Positions 32,631-41,832 of a stretch of DNA of 44,302 bases are shown one piece after another. A program made the position numbers and the translations under genes. Within the stretch, counting starts at the first letter, position 1; each line of letters opens with the position of its first letter. Location: assembly GCA_937876195.1 (NCBI GenBank), contig CALEIK010000039.1, positions 1-44,302 of the forward strand. The letters run 5' to 3'. This DNA comes from an uncultured Flavobacteriales bacterium (GTDB lineage: Bacteria > Bacteroidota > Bacteroidia > Flavobacteriales_D > Crocinitomicaceae). The notes beneath the pieces were generated by a model. That model made no database searches and had not been told where the DNA came from. It worked only from the letters and a program-made list of their open reading frames with translations.

Positions 32631-33089
32631 CTATACTGCTCCCACAACTTCTGGAGGTAGTTCTGGCAAATACATTATTTCTCCTGTTTCCTGATTGATT
32701 TGGCAATACACATGATGATTTCCATTCGTCATCATCAAATATGGAACCTTCAACGCGAAATTGTACTGAGCTATTTGAAAAAGTGTTTCTTCAGTAATGG
32801 GAATTTTTGTCGCTTTACATTCAACAATCAATCTAGGCTCTTGACTTCGATTGAATACGACAACGTCTGCTCGCTTTGATAATCCATTGTAATTCAGTGT
32901 GTACTCAGATGCAATAAGACCTTCAGGAATTTTATCATCGGCAATCAATTTATGAATAACATGCTGACGTACCCACTCCTCAGGTGTACAAAGCAACTCT
33001 TTTTTTCGGATTATGCACCAAACGAAAATCTCGCCGTTCTTTCGTTTCAAACGCAAGTCGGCTTTCGGTAAATTGAGTGCTTCAATCAT
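32631..33089 (-). CDS. HsdR N-terminal-like (PD-(D/E)XK) small protein
   Basis: This 152-residue protein corresponds to the type I restriction enzyme R-protein N-terminal domain found as a stand-alone protein in many Bacteroidota. The nuclease-fold core is visible: an N-terminal helical part with TPEEWVRQHVIHKL, the strand with RADVVVFN (Asp), and LIVECKA (E-x-K). No helicase part, methylase or specificity subunit is nearby, so it is not part of a restriction system here. It is 12 bp downstream of the alanine dehydrogenase gene in the same direction. Confidence 0.85.
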   Translation of the reverse strand: MIEALNLPKADLRLKRKNGEIFVWCIIRKKELLCTPEEWVRQHVIHKLIADDKIPEGLIASEYTLNYNGLSKRADVVVFNRSQEPRLIVECKATKIPITEETLFQIAQYNFALKVPYLMMTNGNHHVYCQINQETGEIMYLPELPPEVVGAV

Positions 33090-33101
33090 TGGAAATCTGC
33101 C

Positions 33102-34325
33102 TTATTTCATGCCCATCAGCAGCAATTCAATATCCTTGTACTTCAAATCGAATACCTTTCCGAGTACTTCACTTGTCAAAATGCCTTTATAAATATAGAC
33201 GCCACTTCTGAAACCTAAATCCCGAGCGATTAAATCACCACAGCCACCTTTATCCCCCATGTCCACCAAAATTGGCGAGAAGATATTTGACAATGCAAAA
33301 GATGCCGTGCGTGATACTCTAGATGCAATATTCGGAACACAATAGTGAATGACACCGTGTTTTTCAAATGTAGGATTGTTGTGATTGGTAACTCTCGATG
33401 TCTCAAAACAGCCACCTTGATCAATGCTTACATCAATAACCACGGAATCGGCTTTCATGTTTTCAATCATTTCTTCCGTTACCACACACGGCGTTCTCCC
33501 CAAAGGTGCGCGTAACGCTCCAATTACAACGTCTGCACGCATCAACGATTTAGCCAACACTTTTGGTTGAATAACAGAAGTATATACGCGTGCGCCCAAA
33601 TCGTTTTGCAACCTTCTAAGACGCGTTAGTGAATTGTCAAATACTTTTACCGAAGCTCCTAGTCCAAGTGCCGCTCTTGTAGCATATTCTCCAACAGTTC
33701 CAGCGCCAATGACAACAACCTCAGTAGGTTGAACACCAGCAATGCCTCCAAGCATAATTCCCTTTCCGTTATTGAACGAAGAAAGTAGCTCACCAGCGAC
33801 TAGCATTGATGTCGTTCCAGCAATTTCTCCCATCGTACGTACCACTGGAAAACCACCCGTTTCATCGCGGATATAATCCCAAGCTACTGCTGTCACTTTC
33901 TTTTGAATCAGCTTTTGCAAAATCTCTTTGGGTTGAATCGAAATCTGCAATGCAGAAATCAACGTCTGATGTCCAGGCATCAATTCTACTTCTTCCTCAG
34001 ATACTGGTGCGACTTTAAAAATAATATCGCATGAAAAAACTTGTTTTCTATCGTAACAAATTTCTGCTCCAGCCTCACTATAATCGTTATCCGTGAAATG
34101 TGACCCTTCACCACTTTTGGATTCAACCAATACACGATGTCCGTTTGCTACCAGCAGTGAAATTGCCTCAGGCACCAATGCCACCCTGCGTTCTTGAAAA
34201 GAAGTCTCCTTCGGAATTCCGATGTAAAGCACTCCCTTTTTTCGCGCAATCTCGAGCATTTCTTCTTTTGGAAGAAGACTCCCCTGCTGCATCAACTGTT
34301 TTAAAATGTCTGGATCTGTAATCAT
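33102..34325 (-). CDS. ald: Alanine dehydrogenase
   Basis: It is predicted to interconvert L-alanine and pyruvate plus ammonia with NAD. The 407-residue protein has the substrate-binding ETSFQERRVALVPEAI (Arg), FKVAP (Lys), HQTLISALQ (His) and the NAD fold VVVIGAGTVGEYATRAALGLGA, plus VIDVSIDQGGCFETS with the catalytic Asp. It has about 30 extra N-terminal residues (ILKQLMQQGSLLPKEEML) relative to classical Ald, a feature of the Bacteroidota form. Transhydrogenase alpha subunit is the related alternative. It overlaps tsaE by 4 bp. Confidence 0.92.
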   Translation of the reverse strand: MITDPDILKQLMQQGSLLPKEEMLEIARKKGVLYIGIPKETSFQERRVALVPEAISLLVANGHRVLVESKSGEGSHFTDNDYSEAGAEICYDRKQVFSCDIIFKVAPVSEEEVELMPGHQTLISALQISIQPKEILQKLIQKKVTAVAWDYIRDETGGFPVVRTMGEIAGTTSMLVAGELLSSFNNGKGIMLGGIAGVQPTEVVVIGAGTVGEYATRAALGLGASVKVFDNSLTRLRRLQNDLGARVYTSVIQPKVLAKSLMRADVVIGALRAPLGRTPCVVTEEMIENMKADSVVIDVSIDQGGCFETSRVTNHNNPTFEKHGVIHYCVPNIASRVSRTASFALSNIFSPILVDMGDKGGCGDLIARDLGFRSGVYIYKGILTSEVLGKVFDLKYKDIELLLMGMK

Positions 34326-34738
34326 ACATCAAGTGTTATTGTACGCGTATCGTCATCGTTTCTACGAATATACGACCAAATAGTGTTATCTGGAAGGAGA
34401 TGATTAATTTTTTCTGGCCACTCTATAAAACAAACTCCTCCACCGTACAACATTTCATCAATGCCAATATCGAGTGCTTCCGTTTCATCTTCAATTCGAT
34501 ACAGGTCAAAATGATAGATTTTACCGTACATCGCGCTGTCATACACGTTAACTAGTGAATAGGTGGGAGAACCGTCTACTTCAACAATACCCATCGCATG
34601 AAGTAATGCAGTTATAAATGTCGTTTTTCCAACGCCCATTTCAGCACTAAATGCGACCACTTTTCGGTGATTCAGCTCCTCCAAAAACAATTGTGCAGCC
34701 CTTGGCAAATCATCTATTGAACTAATGTGAATTTCCAT
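34322..34738 (-). CDS. tsaE: tRNA threonylcarbamoyladenosine biosynthesis ATPase TsaE
   Basis: TsaE is the ATPase that drives the TsaBD complex in t6A37 tRNA modification. The 138-residue protein has the P-loop AEMGVGKTTF (about 34-43), SPTYSLVNVY, and the family signature HFDLYRIEDETEALDIG followed by FIEWPEKI. Length and layout fit TsaE (about 140-155). It sits directly after porX with no gap and overlaps ald by 4 bp, so the three genes are likely one transcript. Confidence 0.95.
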   Translation of the reverse strand: MEIHISSIDDLPRAAQLFLEELNHRKVVAFSAEMGVGKTTFITALLHAMGIVEVDGSPTYSLVNVYDSAMYGKIYHFDLYRIEDETEALDIGIDEMLYGGGVCFIEWPEKINHLLPDNTIWSYIRRNDDDTRTITLDV

Positions 34739-36283
34739 TTACTTGGGATCTAACTCGACATAAGGAATTAACAATTCTTCCAACGAAATGCCGCCATGTT
34801 GAAACGTATTCGTGTAATACTGTACAAAGTGATTGTAATTATTCGGATACACAAAAAAGTCATCGTTCTTAGCAAAAACAAATTCTGAAGATAAATTCGA
34901 CTTCGGTAAAAAGGCATCTTGTGGATTTTTCACCTGAAAAACTTCCTTCTCCTTGTATGATAAATTTCTACCATTCTTATACCTCAAATTTGTATTCGTG
35001 CTCTTTTCTCCTTGAATTTTCACAGGATTCGAAACGCGCACCGTACCATGATCGGTCGTAATGATGAGCTTCTTGCCAGATTCTGCTATTTTCTTGACAA
35101 TGTCCTGTAACGGTGAATGCTCAAACCAAGAAACCGTTAATGAACGGTAAGCAGGCTCATCATCCGCCAATTCTCTGATCACTTCCATTTCTGTTCTCGC
35201 ATGAGAAAGCATATCAACAAAGTTATAGACAATCACGTTCAATTTATTATCGAGTAACTGATTAAAGTTATCCGCTAGTTTTTTCCCTGCGGCATGTGTC
35301 GTAATCTTATTGTACGACCATTTAATCGATCTTCCTAATCGCGCCAATTGTGCCTCTAGCAATTGCGACTCGAACATGTTCTTTCCTCCTTCATCCTCGT
35401 CATTCTTCCAATATTGAGGATGCTTTTTCTGAATTTCAGAAGGCATCAACCCTGCAAAAAAGGCATTCCGAGCGTATTGAGTGGCCGTGGGAAGAATTGA
35501 ATAGATAATTTCTTCGTTCTTGATGGTAAACGTTTTGGATAAGATTGGACTCAACATACACCACTGATCATAGCGCAAGTTGTCAATGACCAGCACAAAA
35601 ACATCTGATTTATCCAACATCGGATTAATCTTATCTTTAAACAAGGTATGCACCATCTGAGGAGCTTCTTCCACTTGATTTAACCAGTCTAAATAGTTGT
35701 TCTCAATAAACTTAGAAAACTGCGTGTTTGCTTCCTTTTTTTGCATATTGAGCACTTCTTGCATGCCCTGTTCTTCTGCATCACCCAATCTCAATTCCCA
35801 ATACACCAGTTTTTTGTAGATGTCCATCCACTCATCCTTGTCCAAGCGGCTGTTGAGCTGAATTCCTAACTGTCCAAATTCTTGTTGATAGCCCGAGTTT
35901 GATTTTTGTGAAACAAGCTTACTCTGATCCAGATTCTTCTTTATTGACAATAAAATTTGATTCGGATTCACTGGTTTTATCAAGTAATCAGAAATATTGT
36001 TGCCAATCGCCTCTTCCATGATGTATTCCTCCTCACTTTTAGTAATCATCACTACAGGAACGTACGGTTTTGTCTTCTTGATTTGTGCCAGCGCATCCAA
36101 ACCTGAAATTCCTGGCATGTTCTCATCTAAAAAAATAATATCAAACTCTTGCTCTGCGCTTTTATCGACTGCTGTCGAACCATTATTTACTGGTACGACT
36201 TCATATCCCTTTGATTCAAGAAACAAAATGTGTGGTTTTAATAATTCAATTTCATCATCTGCCCAAAGGATTCTTATCTGCAT
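34739..36283 (-). CDS. porX: T9SS regulator PorX (receiver + PglZ domain)
   Basis: PorX controls type IX secretion gene expression with PorY and the sigma factor SigP. The 514-residue protein has an N-terminal receiver (acceptor Asp53 in FLDENMPG, TKSEEEY, LIKPVNP). It is linked to a PglZ domain of the alkaline-phosphatase fold: FVLVIDNLRYDQW (Asp234), PTATQYARNAFFAG with the likely catalytic Thr (265-278), and NFVDMLSHAR and ITTDHGTVRV for metal binding. Phosphodiesterase activity on oligonucleotides is known for the family. The length matches PorX (about 515-520). The kinase PorY is not in the window. Confidence 0.95.
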   Translation of the reverse strand: MQIRILWADDEIELLKPHILFLESKGYEVVPVNNGSTAVDKSAEQEFDIIFLDENMPGISGLDALAQIKKTKPYVPVVMITKSEEEYIMEEAIGNNISDYLIKPVNPNQILLSIKKNLDQSKLVSQKSNSGYQQEFGQLGIQLNSRLDKDEWMDIYKKLVYWELRLGDAEEQGMQEVLNMQKKEANTQFSKFIENNYLDWLNQVEEAPQMVHTLFKDKINPMLDKSDVFVLVIDNLRYDQWCMLSPILSKTFTIKNEEIIYSILPTATQYARNAFFAGLMPSEIQKKHPQYWKNDEDEGGKNMFESQLLEAQLARLGRSIKWSYNKITTHAAGKKLADNFNQLLDNKLNVIVYNFVDMLSHARTEMEVIRELADDEPAYRSLTVSWFEHSPLQDIVKKIAESGKKLIITTDHGTVRVSNPVKIQGEKSTNTNLRYKNGRNLSYKEKEVFQVKNPQDAFLPKSNLSSEFVFAKNDDFFVYPNNYNHFVQYYTNTFQHGGISLEELLIPYVELDPK

Positions 36284-36329
36284 GTGCTTAATATTTTATA
36301 GATTTACAATCAGTTTTAAAAGTAGACAA

Positions 36330-37571
36330 TTGCAAGCAAACGCCAATACAATTAATAATAAAAAGAAAATCTTTAACGACCCCGTTTACGGATTTATTTC
36401 AATTCCGCAAGAAATAATTTTTGATATCATTGAGCATCCTTATTTTCAACGATTGCGAAGAATCAAACAGTTAGGATTAACGCATTTAGTCTACCCCGGA
36501 GCTTTACATACGCGCTTTCACCACGTATTGGGCGCTATGCACTTGATGTCCAAGGCAGTAGCCACCATCCGACGGAAGGGTCACGAAATTACCGACGAAG
36601 AAGAACAAGCTGTATTATTGGCAATTTTACTGCACGACATCGGTCACGGACCGTTCAGTCACGCCCTTGAACATTCACTTGTACACGGAGTGAGTCACGA
36701 GGAAATTTCTGGTTTTTTCATTAAACGCTTAAGTGAAGTCTTTCATGGAGAATTGGACATGACCCTTGCCATTTTTAAAAATGAGCATCCTAAGAAGTTT
36801 TTGCACCAGTTGGTTTCAAGTCAGTTGGACATGGACAGAATGGACTACTTAAACCGCGATAGTTTTTACACAGGAGTGAGCGAAGGAATTATTGGCTCTG
36901 ATCGCATCATCGAAATGATGAATGTGAAGGACGGCAACTTAGTCCTCGAAGAAAAAGCGGTCTACTCCATTGAAAAGTTCCTAGTTGCACGACGATTGAT
37001 GTATTGGCAAGTATACTTGCATAAAACGGTGGTTTCCGCTGAATTTATGTTGATTTACGCACTGAAAAGAGCTAAGAAAATGATTCAGGATGGAACCGAT
37101 CTATTTGGAAGTCCTGCCCTGCTCTTTTTTATGAAAAACGATATCACAAGTGATGATTTCAAATCACGCCCAGAAATATTGGAATACTTCTCACAGTTAG
37201 ATGATTATGATATTTTAGGCGCAATCAAGGTGTGGCAGCATTCAGACGACAAGGTATTGTCAGAGCTATCCAAGCGCATTGTAAATAGAGATTTGTTCAA
37301 GATAGAAGTTTCCAAAACACCATTTTCAGAAGAACGAATTGATCAAATCAAAGCACAGGTTACGCAGAAATTATCCCTAAAAGCAGATGAAGTCGATTAT
37401 TTTGTCCACTCGGATATCTTGACCAACAACGCTTACAATGAAACGAAAGAGAATATCAACTTAATGATGAAATCTGGTGAAATCATTGACGTCAGCAAAG
37501 CTTCGGATAATTTGAATATCTCAGCGTTATCAAAACCAGTAGAAAAATACTTTTTAAGTTACCCGAAATAG
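36330..37571 (+). CDS. HD-domain phosphohydrolase (dNTPase-like)
   Basis: This approximately 413-residue enzyme of the HD superfamily (SAMHD1/dGTPase-like group) is probably a nucleotide phosphohydrolase. Motifs are NDPVYGFISIP near the start, HTRFHH (60-65), LLHDIGHGPFSH (His102/Asp103) and QLDMDRMDYLNRDSFYTG, the last carrying another metal-site Asp. The start is uncertain: homologues begin just before NKKKIFNDPVYGF, but no ATG lies there. I chose TTG at 36330. ATG at 36282 is in frame but would overlap the porX start codon. The frame stays open upstream, antisense to porX, which is incidental. Confidence 0.85.
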   Translation: MQANANTINNKKKIFNDPVYGFISIPQEIIFDIIEHPYFQRLRRIKQLGLTHLVYPGALHTRFHHVLGAMHLMSKAVATIRRKGHEITDEEEQAVLLAILLHDIGHGPFSHALEHSLVHGVSHEEISGFFIKRLSEVFHGELDMTLAIFKNEHPKKFLHQLVSSQLDMDRMDYLNRDSFYTGVSEGIIGSDRIIEMMNVKDGNLVLEEKAVYSIEKFLVARRLMYWQVYLHKTVVSAEFMLIYALKRAKKMIQDGTDLFGSPALLFFMKNDITSDDFKSRPEILEYFSQLDDYDILGAIKVWQHSDDKVLSELSKRIVNRDLFKIEVSKTPFSEERIDQIKAQVTQKLSLKADEVDYFVHSDILTNNAYNETKENINLMMKSGEIIDVSKASDNLNISALSKPVEKYFLSYPK

Positions 37572-37577
37572 GGTATT

Positions 37578-38213
37578 CTACTCTCTTGCAAGTTTCCCTG
37601 CTTTCCAGTCTTGCACAAGTTTCGCCCAAGCGTATGGATTGAATAAGTTGTTTGCTGGCAGTTGATTGTGCGTGTAAAGTTTTGTCGCCGCAATGTTCTG
37701 TGAAGCACCATAACTTAATGAAGCATCTCCTTCCAAGCGCGCTGCAACGAATGCCAAACTTTCACCACTTAATTCACGTTGAGCACGGCGTAGTGCATCA
37801 TCATAAGGTCGCATATTGATAAATGCTCGTGCAAAATCTTCTCGCGATGGCCAAGGATATACTTGTACTTCGGGTAAATTTAAGGTGTCTTTATCAATCA
37901 TGTGAATAATCGAATAGCGCTTTTCTGTTAAACTGTCAGGTACGATGTATGAAGATGTCTTGTAACCGAAAAATGAAAACAGTAGTGTATCACCAGGCAT
38001 GACAACCATGGAAAAATAACCGTAATAATCGGCAATCACACCACGTCTCTGTGTCTTATCAAAAATAGTAGTATACGCTAAGGGATCTAAACTCTCTCCA
38101 GAAATAACTACCCCTGACAACTGAATCAAAGAAGAGTCAACCAACTTTCCTTTTTCCTGTCCCAAGGAAAAAAAACAAATGGAGGAAATCAACATCCCAA
38201 GAACTAATTTCAT
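37578..38213 (-). CDS. Secreted carboxypeptidase-regulatory-like domain protein
   Basis: This 211-residue precursor has a signal peptide (residues 1-18, ending FSLGQ). Residues about 30-115 form a CarboxypepD_reg-like beta-sandwich (LSGVVISGESLDPLAYTTIFD...GVIADYYGYFSMVVMPGDTLLFSFFGYK...IHMIDKDTLNLPEVQVYPWPS), as found at the N-terminus of TonB-dependent transporters. The C-terminal 90 residues are a helical extension without the barrel. It recurs as a stand-alone protein in Bacteroidota. Function is unknown. It ends 6 bp from the convergent HD gene and is divergent from guaB. Confidence 0.85.
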   Translation of the reverse strand: MKLVLGMLISSICFFSLGQEKGKLVDSSLIQLSGVVISGESLDPLAYTTIFDKTQRRGVIADYYGYFSMVVMPGDTLLFSFFGYKTSSYIVPDSLTEKRYSIIHMIDKDTLNLPEVQVYPWPSREDFARAFINMRPYDDALRRAQRELSGESLAFVAARLEGDASLSYGASQNIAATKLYTHNQLPANNLFNPYAWAKLVQDWKAGKLARE

Positions 38214-38330
38214 TGCTTTTTATTTTTGTTTAACAAGAGTAGTCAATATAATCATTTTTAGCGACTTTTTTTTAAATACTTTAACAAAATACTTCTCCGC
38301 GTTACAGGCTCCGTTTTGACAAATTATTGT

Positions 38331-38338
38331 TACTTTTG
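38331..38338 (+). promoter_or_regulatory. -7 box candidate (TACTTTTG) for guaB
   Basis: This is an exact TAnnTTTG match 30 nt upstream of the ATG at 38369. The TTTTGACA at 38314-38321 is only 12 nt upstream, shorter than the usual -33 spacing. The box supports the shorter guaB start, since an ATG-like start at 38327 would precede it. Confidence 0.45.
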
Positions 38339-38368
38339 CAAGAATTTATTTATAAAATAGGTTCTCTT

Positions 38369-39844
38369 ATGTCACTTTCAACGAATCTCACAGAAGTTAA
38401 AGAAGGTCTTACTTTCGACGATGTACTTTTGGTTCCAGCTTACTCTCAAGTACTACCAAAAGATGTACTTCTCACAAGCAAAATAACGCGCAATATAGAG
38501 GTGAAAACTCCCATTATATCGGCTGCCATGGACACGGTGACTGAAGCGAGTTTGGCGATTGCAATTGCGCAGCAAGGTGGTATCGGGGTCATTCATAAAA
38601 ACATGTCGATTGAGGAGCAAGCCCTTCAAGTGAGAAAAGTAAAACGTTCAGAAAGCGGAATGATTTTGGATCCTGTGACATTGTTAGAAAGTGCAAATGT
38701 CGCAGACGCGCTCAATTTAATGAGAGAGAACAAGATTGGCGGAATCCCCGTAATCGATGGAAATAGAAAGTTAAAAGGTATTGTCACCAACCGAGATTTA
38801 CGTTTTGAGAAAAATCATCAGCGCCCAATTGCTGAGGTGATGACGTCAAAGAATATCATTACAACCTCTGAAAACACGAATCTGGGAAAGGCTGAAGACA
38901 TCCTTCAAGAAAATAAGATTGAAAAATTGCCTGTCGTTAATAATGACAATGTCCTCATTGGGCTGATTACCTTCCGTGACATCATCAAAGTGAAGGAGCA
39001 TCCGAATTCGTGCAAAGACAGCTACGGTCGATTGCGCGTTGCAGCAGCGGTTGGTGTAACAAATGACACCATTGATCGTGTGGATGCGCTTTATGAAGCT
39101 GGTGTTGATGCCATCGTTATTGATACAGCACACGGTCACACCGAAGGAGTTGTCGTAAAACTAAAAGAAGTAAAATCAAAATATCCAAGCCTTGATGTAA
39201 TTGTTGGAAACATCGCTACGCCAGAGGCAGCAAAATTTTTAGCGGATGCTGGTGCAGACGCTGTAAAAGTAGGAATCGGTCCTGGATCCATCTGTACTAC
39301 GCGCATCATCGCTGGGGTTGGTGTACCTCAATTATCCGCAGTAAACGATGTGGCGAAAGCTTTAGAAGGAACTGGAATTCCTGTCATAGCAGACGGTGGG
39401 ATTCGCTACACAGGTGACATCGTTAAAGCGATTGCAGCTGGTGCGGATACAGTGATGGTTGGCTCAATGTTTGCAGGTGTCGAAGAATCTCCTGGCGAAA
39501 CAATTATCTTCCAAGGGAGAAAATTTAAAACGTACCGAGGGATGGGGTCGCTTGATGCAATGCAAAAAGGTTCTAAAGATCGTTATTTTCAAAGTGATGA
39601 AGATGACGTAAAAAAATTAGTCCCAGAAGGAATTTCAGGCCGTGTGCCATTCAAAGGTAAACTAGAAGAAGTAATGTATCAAATTGTTGGAGGATTGAGA
39701 TCTGGAATGGGATATTGTGGTGCAGACAGCATTGCATCCTTGCAAGGATCAAAATTTGTTCGAATTACCAGTGCAGGGATACACGAAAGTCATCCACACG
39801 ACGTTACCATTACTCGAGAAGCCCCAAATTATAGTATAAAATAA
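38369..39844 (+). CDS. guaB: IMP dehydrogenase
   Basis: It oxidises IMP to XMP with NAD, the committed step of guanine nucleotide synthesis. The 491-residue enzyme has GLTFDDVLLVPAYS near the N-terminus and a Bateman module of two CBS domains inserted at about residues 95-205. The substrate region DVIVGNIATPEAAKFL, the catalytic loop GIGPGSICTTR (Cys309), the phosphate loop ADGGIRYTGD and the flap KAYRGMGSL-like TYRGMGSLDAM follow. Starting at 38369 gives the normal length; an in-frame upstream ATG would add 14 residues and overlap the -7 box. Confidence 0.97.
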   Translation: MSLSTNLTEVKEGLTFDDVLLVPAYSQVLPKDVLLTSKITRNIEVKTPIISAAMDTVTEASLAIAIAQQGGIGVIHKNMSIEEQALQVRKVKRSESGMILDPVTLLESANVADALNLMRENKIGGIPVIDGNRKLKGIVTNRDLRFEKNHQRPIAEVMTSKNIITTSENTNLGKAEDILQENKIEKLPVVNNDNVLIGLITFRDIIKVKEHPNSCKDSYGRLRVAAAVGVTNDTIDRVDALYEAGVDAIVIDTAHGHTEGVVVKLKEVKSKYPSLDVIVGNIATPEAAKFLADAGADAVKVGIGPGSICTTRIIAGVGVPQLSAVNDVAKALEGTGIPVIADGGIRYTGDIVKAIAAGADTVMVGSMFAGVEESPGETIIFQGRKFKTYRGMGSLDAMQKGSKDRYFQSDEDDVKKLVPEGISGRVPFKGKLEEVMYQIVGGLRSGMGYCGADSIASLQGSKFVRITSAGIHESHPHDVTITREAPNYSIK

Positions 39845-39845
39845 G

Positions 39846-39853
39846 TATATTTG
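39846..39853 (+). promoter_or_regulatory. -7 box candidate (TATATTTG) between guaB and the foldase operon
   Basis: This is an exact TAnnTTTG match starting one base after the guaB stop codon and ending 23 nt before the foldase start codon. The -33 region would lie in the guaB coding end and shows no clear TTG. Confidence 0.5.
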
Positions 39854-39876
39854 TAACTTTAAAATTTAAAGCAACT

Positions 39877-41832
39877 ATGAACAAATTAACGCTATTTACA
39901 TCTTTTCTTTTGTTAGCAACCGGGATCTTCGCTCAAAGCGATCCGACGATAATGACTATCAATGACAAGAAAATTACGCAGTCAGAATTTCTTCAAATCT
40001 ATCTAAAAAACAATCCAAATCCCAAGTACGACAAGCAGGCACTCGACGAATACATGGACTTGTTTACCAAGTTTAAATTGAAAGTAGCTGAAGCCGAAGC
40101 GTTAGGATACGACACCATTCCAAAATTAGTAAGGGAACTGGACGGATACAAGAAGCAACTTTCGCTTCCTTATTTGATTGATTCAGCGAAGAATGAAGAA
40201 CTTATCAAAGAAGCATACGAAAGAACGAAACATGAAGTTAGAGCATCTCACATTTTAATTAAATTGAATCCAGGTGCTTCTCCACAGGATACATTAAGAG
40301 CATACAATCACTTGCTTTCGCTGAAAAAACGCATTGAAGCTGGTGAAGACTTTTCCATGATTGCCCAAGGCAAAGGTGGTTCTGAAGACCCTTCAGTCTC
40401 AAGCAATGGTGGTGATTTAGGTTTTTTCACTGCATTTCAAATGGTTTATCCTTTCGAAGAAGCTGCCTTTACAACGCCAGTTGGAAAAGTATCTAATCCA
40501 TTTAGAACTCGCTTTGGTTACCACATTTTAAAAGTAACGGATAAGCGTGAAGCTAGAGGTACAGTTACCTCGGCACATATTATGGTGGCTGTAGGAAAAG
40601 ATGCTGATGATGCAGCGTTAAAAGCAGCTCAAGGAAAGATAAACGAAATTTATACGTTACTTGAAAATGGTGAGAAATTCGAAGCTCTTGTAGAAAGATA
40701 TTCGGACGATCCATCTACAAATAAGAAAAATGGAGTGCTTCCTGCATTTGGAACAGGTGCTACCACTAGAATGGTTCCAGAATTTGAAGATGCGGCATTT
40801 TCTATTGAGAAAGATGGAGAATACAGCAAACCGATTAGAACAGATTACGGATTTCATATCGTAAAGCGCATCTCACTTGTTCCAGTGCCAAGTTTTGAAG
40901 ACATGAAAGATGGATTGGCGGGAAAAGTATCCAAAGACGAGCGATCTAAAACAACACAAAATTCCTTCGTCACTAAACTAAAAAAGGAATACGGATATCA
41001 GGACAAAACGAAAAAAACATTGAAGTGGTTCGAAGACAATATCGACACGAATTTTTATAAGGGGAATTTAGACATCACGCAATTAAAAACAGATGATGTG
41101 CTTTTTGTGTTGAATGGAAAAGAGTTTAAGCAACAAGAATTTGCGAAGTACATGAAGTCTGCCGGGCGACGTGCAACAGAAGGTGCTCCAAAAAGTGTTG
41201 TTTTGGAACAATTTAAAATTTGGGAAAAAGAACAAATTTTAGATTACGAAGAATCAAGACTTGCTGAAAAATATCCTTCCTACAAAGCGCTGATTACGGA
41301 ATACCACGACGGAATTTTACTGTATGAGATCATGTCTGATAAAGTATGGAATCAAGCGATGAAAGACACCACTGGGCTCAAAGAATTTTACGAGAAAAAT
41401 AAAGCCAACTATCAATGGGGAAGCCGTATCGATGCGGATATTTACGAGTGTAATTCCAAAGATATCGCTCTAGAGACGGTGGAATTATTGAAAAACGACA
41501 CCCTTACTGCCAGTGAGATCACAAAAATGGTGAACAAAGCATCTGAACTGAATGCGAGACACCGTAACGGGAAGTACGAAATTGAAAAAGTAAACTACCT
41601 GAATGGGAAAACTTTCAAAACTGGTGTCAATGATATTTATGAAGTAGATGGAAAATTCTATGTGCTTGATGTGAAAGAGACACTTGCGCCAGGACAGAAG
41701 GAATTCAACGAAGCAAAAGGAACGATTACTTCCGATTATCAAGCTTACTTAGAAAAGGAATGGATCGAAGCACTTAAAGCAAAGCATAAAATCACAATTA
41801 ACCAAGATGCCTTGTACGCTGTTGGAAACTAA
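39877..41832 (+). CDS. Periplasmic peptidyl-prolyl isomerase with two PpiC rotamase domains
   Basis: This 651-residue precursor has a signal peptide (residues 1-19, ending GIFAQ). The N-terminal chaperone-like segment contains FLQIYLKNNPNPKYDKQALDEYMDLFTKFKLKVAEA. Two parvulin domains follow: domain 1 (about 121-228: RASHILIKLNPGASP, SSNGGDLGFFTAFQMVYPFEEAAF, TRFGYHILKV) and domain 2 (about 230-335: SAHIMVAVGKDADD, LPAFGTGATTRMVPEFEDAAF, TDYGFHIVKR). A third, more degenerate module ends the chain. It likely assists folding of outer-membrane or secreted proteins. It heads a three-gene foldase operon. Confidence 0.92.
   Translation: MNKLTLFTSFLLLATGIFAQSDPTIMTINDKKITQSEFLQIYLKNNPNPKYDKQALDEYMDLFTKFKLKVAEAEALGYDTIPKLVRELDGYKKQLSLPYLIDSAKNEELIKEAYERTKHEVRASHILIKLNPGASPQDTLRAYNHLLSLKKRIEAGEDFSMIAQGKGGSEDPSVSSNGGDLGFFTAFQMVYPFEEAAFTTPVGKVSNPFRTRFGYHILKVTDKREARGTVTSAHIMVAVGKDADDAALKAAQGKINEIYTLLENGEKFEALVERYSDDPSTNKKNGVLPAFGTGATTRMVPEFEDAAFSIEKDGEYSKPIRTDYGFHIVKRISLVPVPSFEDMKDGLAGKVSKDERSKTTQNSFVTKLKKEYGYQDKTKKTLKWFEDNIDTNFYKGNLDITQLKTDDVLFVLNGKEFKQQEFAKYMKSAGRRATEGAPKSVVLEQFKIWEKEQILDYEESRLAEKYPSYKALITEYHDGILLYEIMSDKVWNQAMKDTTGLKEFYEKNKANYQWGSRIDADIYECNSKDIALETVELLKNDTLTASEITKMVNKASELNARHRNGKYEIEKVNYLNGKTFKTGVNDIYEVDGKFYVLDVKETLAPGQKEFNEAKGTITSDYQAYLEKEWIEALKAKHKITINQDALYAVGN

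Noticed and set aside
32631..33089. Part of a type I restriction-modification system
   Set aside because: Only the HsdR_N-like domain is present; no helicase, methylase or specificity gene lies nearby.
35997..36281. N-terminal 95 codons of the open frame leading into the HD phosphohydrolase
   Set aside because: This part is antisense to the porX receiver domain and unlike HD-protein N-termini; the gene should start downstream of porX.
37560..37575. Hairpin TACCC/GGGTA between the convergent HD gene and the carboxypeptidase-regulatory-like gene
   Set aside because: Only 5 bp of stem without a T-tract; probably chance.
38327..38368. Upstream in-frame ATG for guaB
   Set aside because: It overlaps the -7 box and adds 14 residues absent from normal IMP dehydrogenases.
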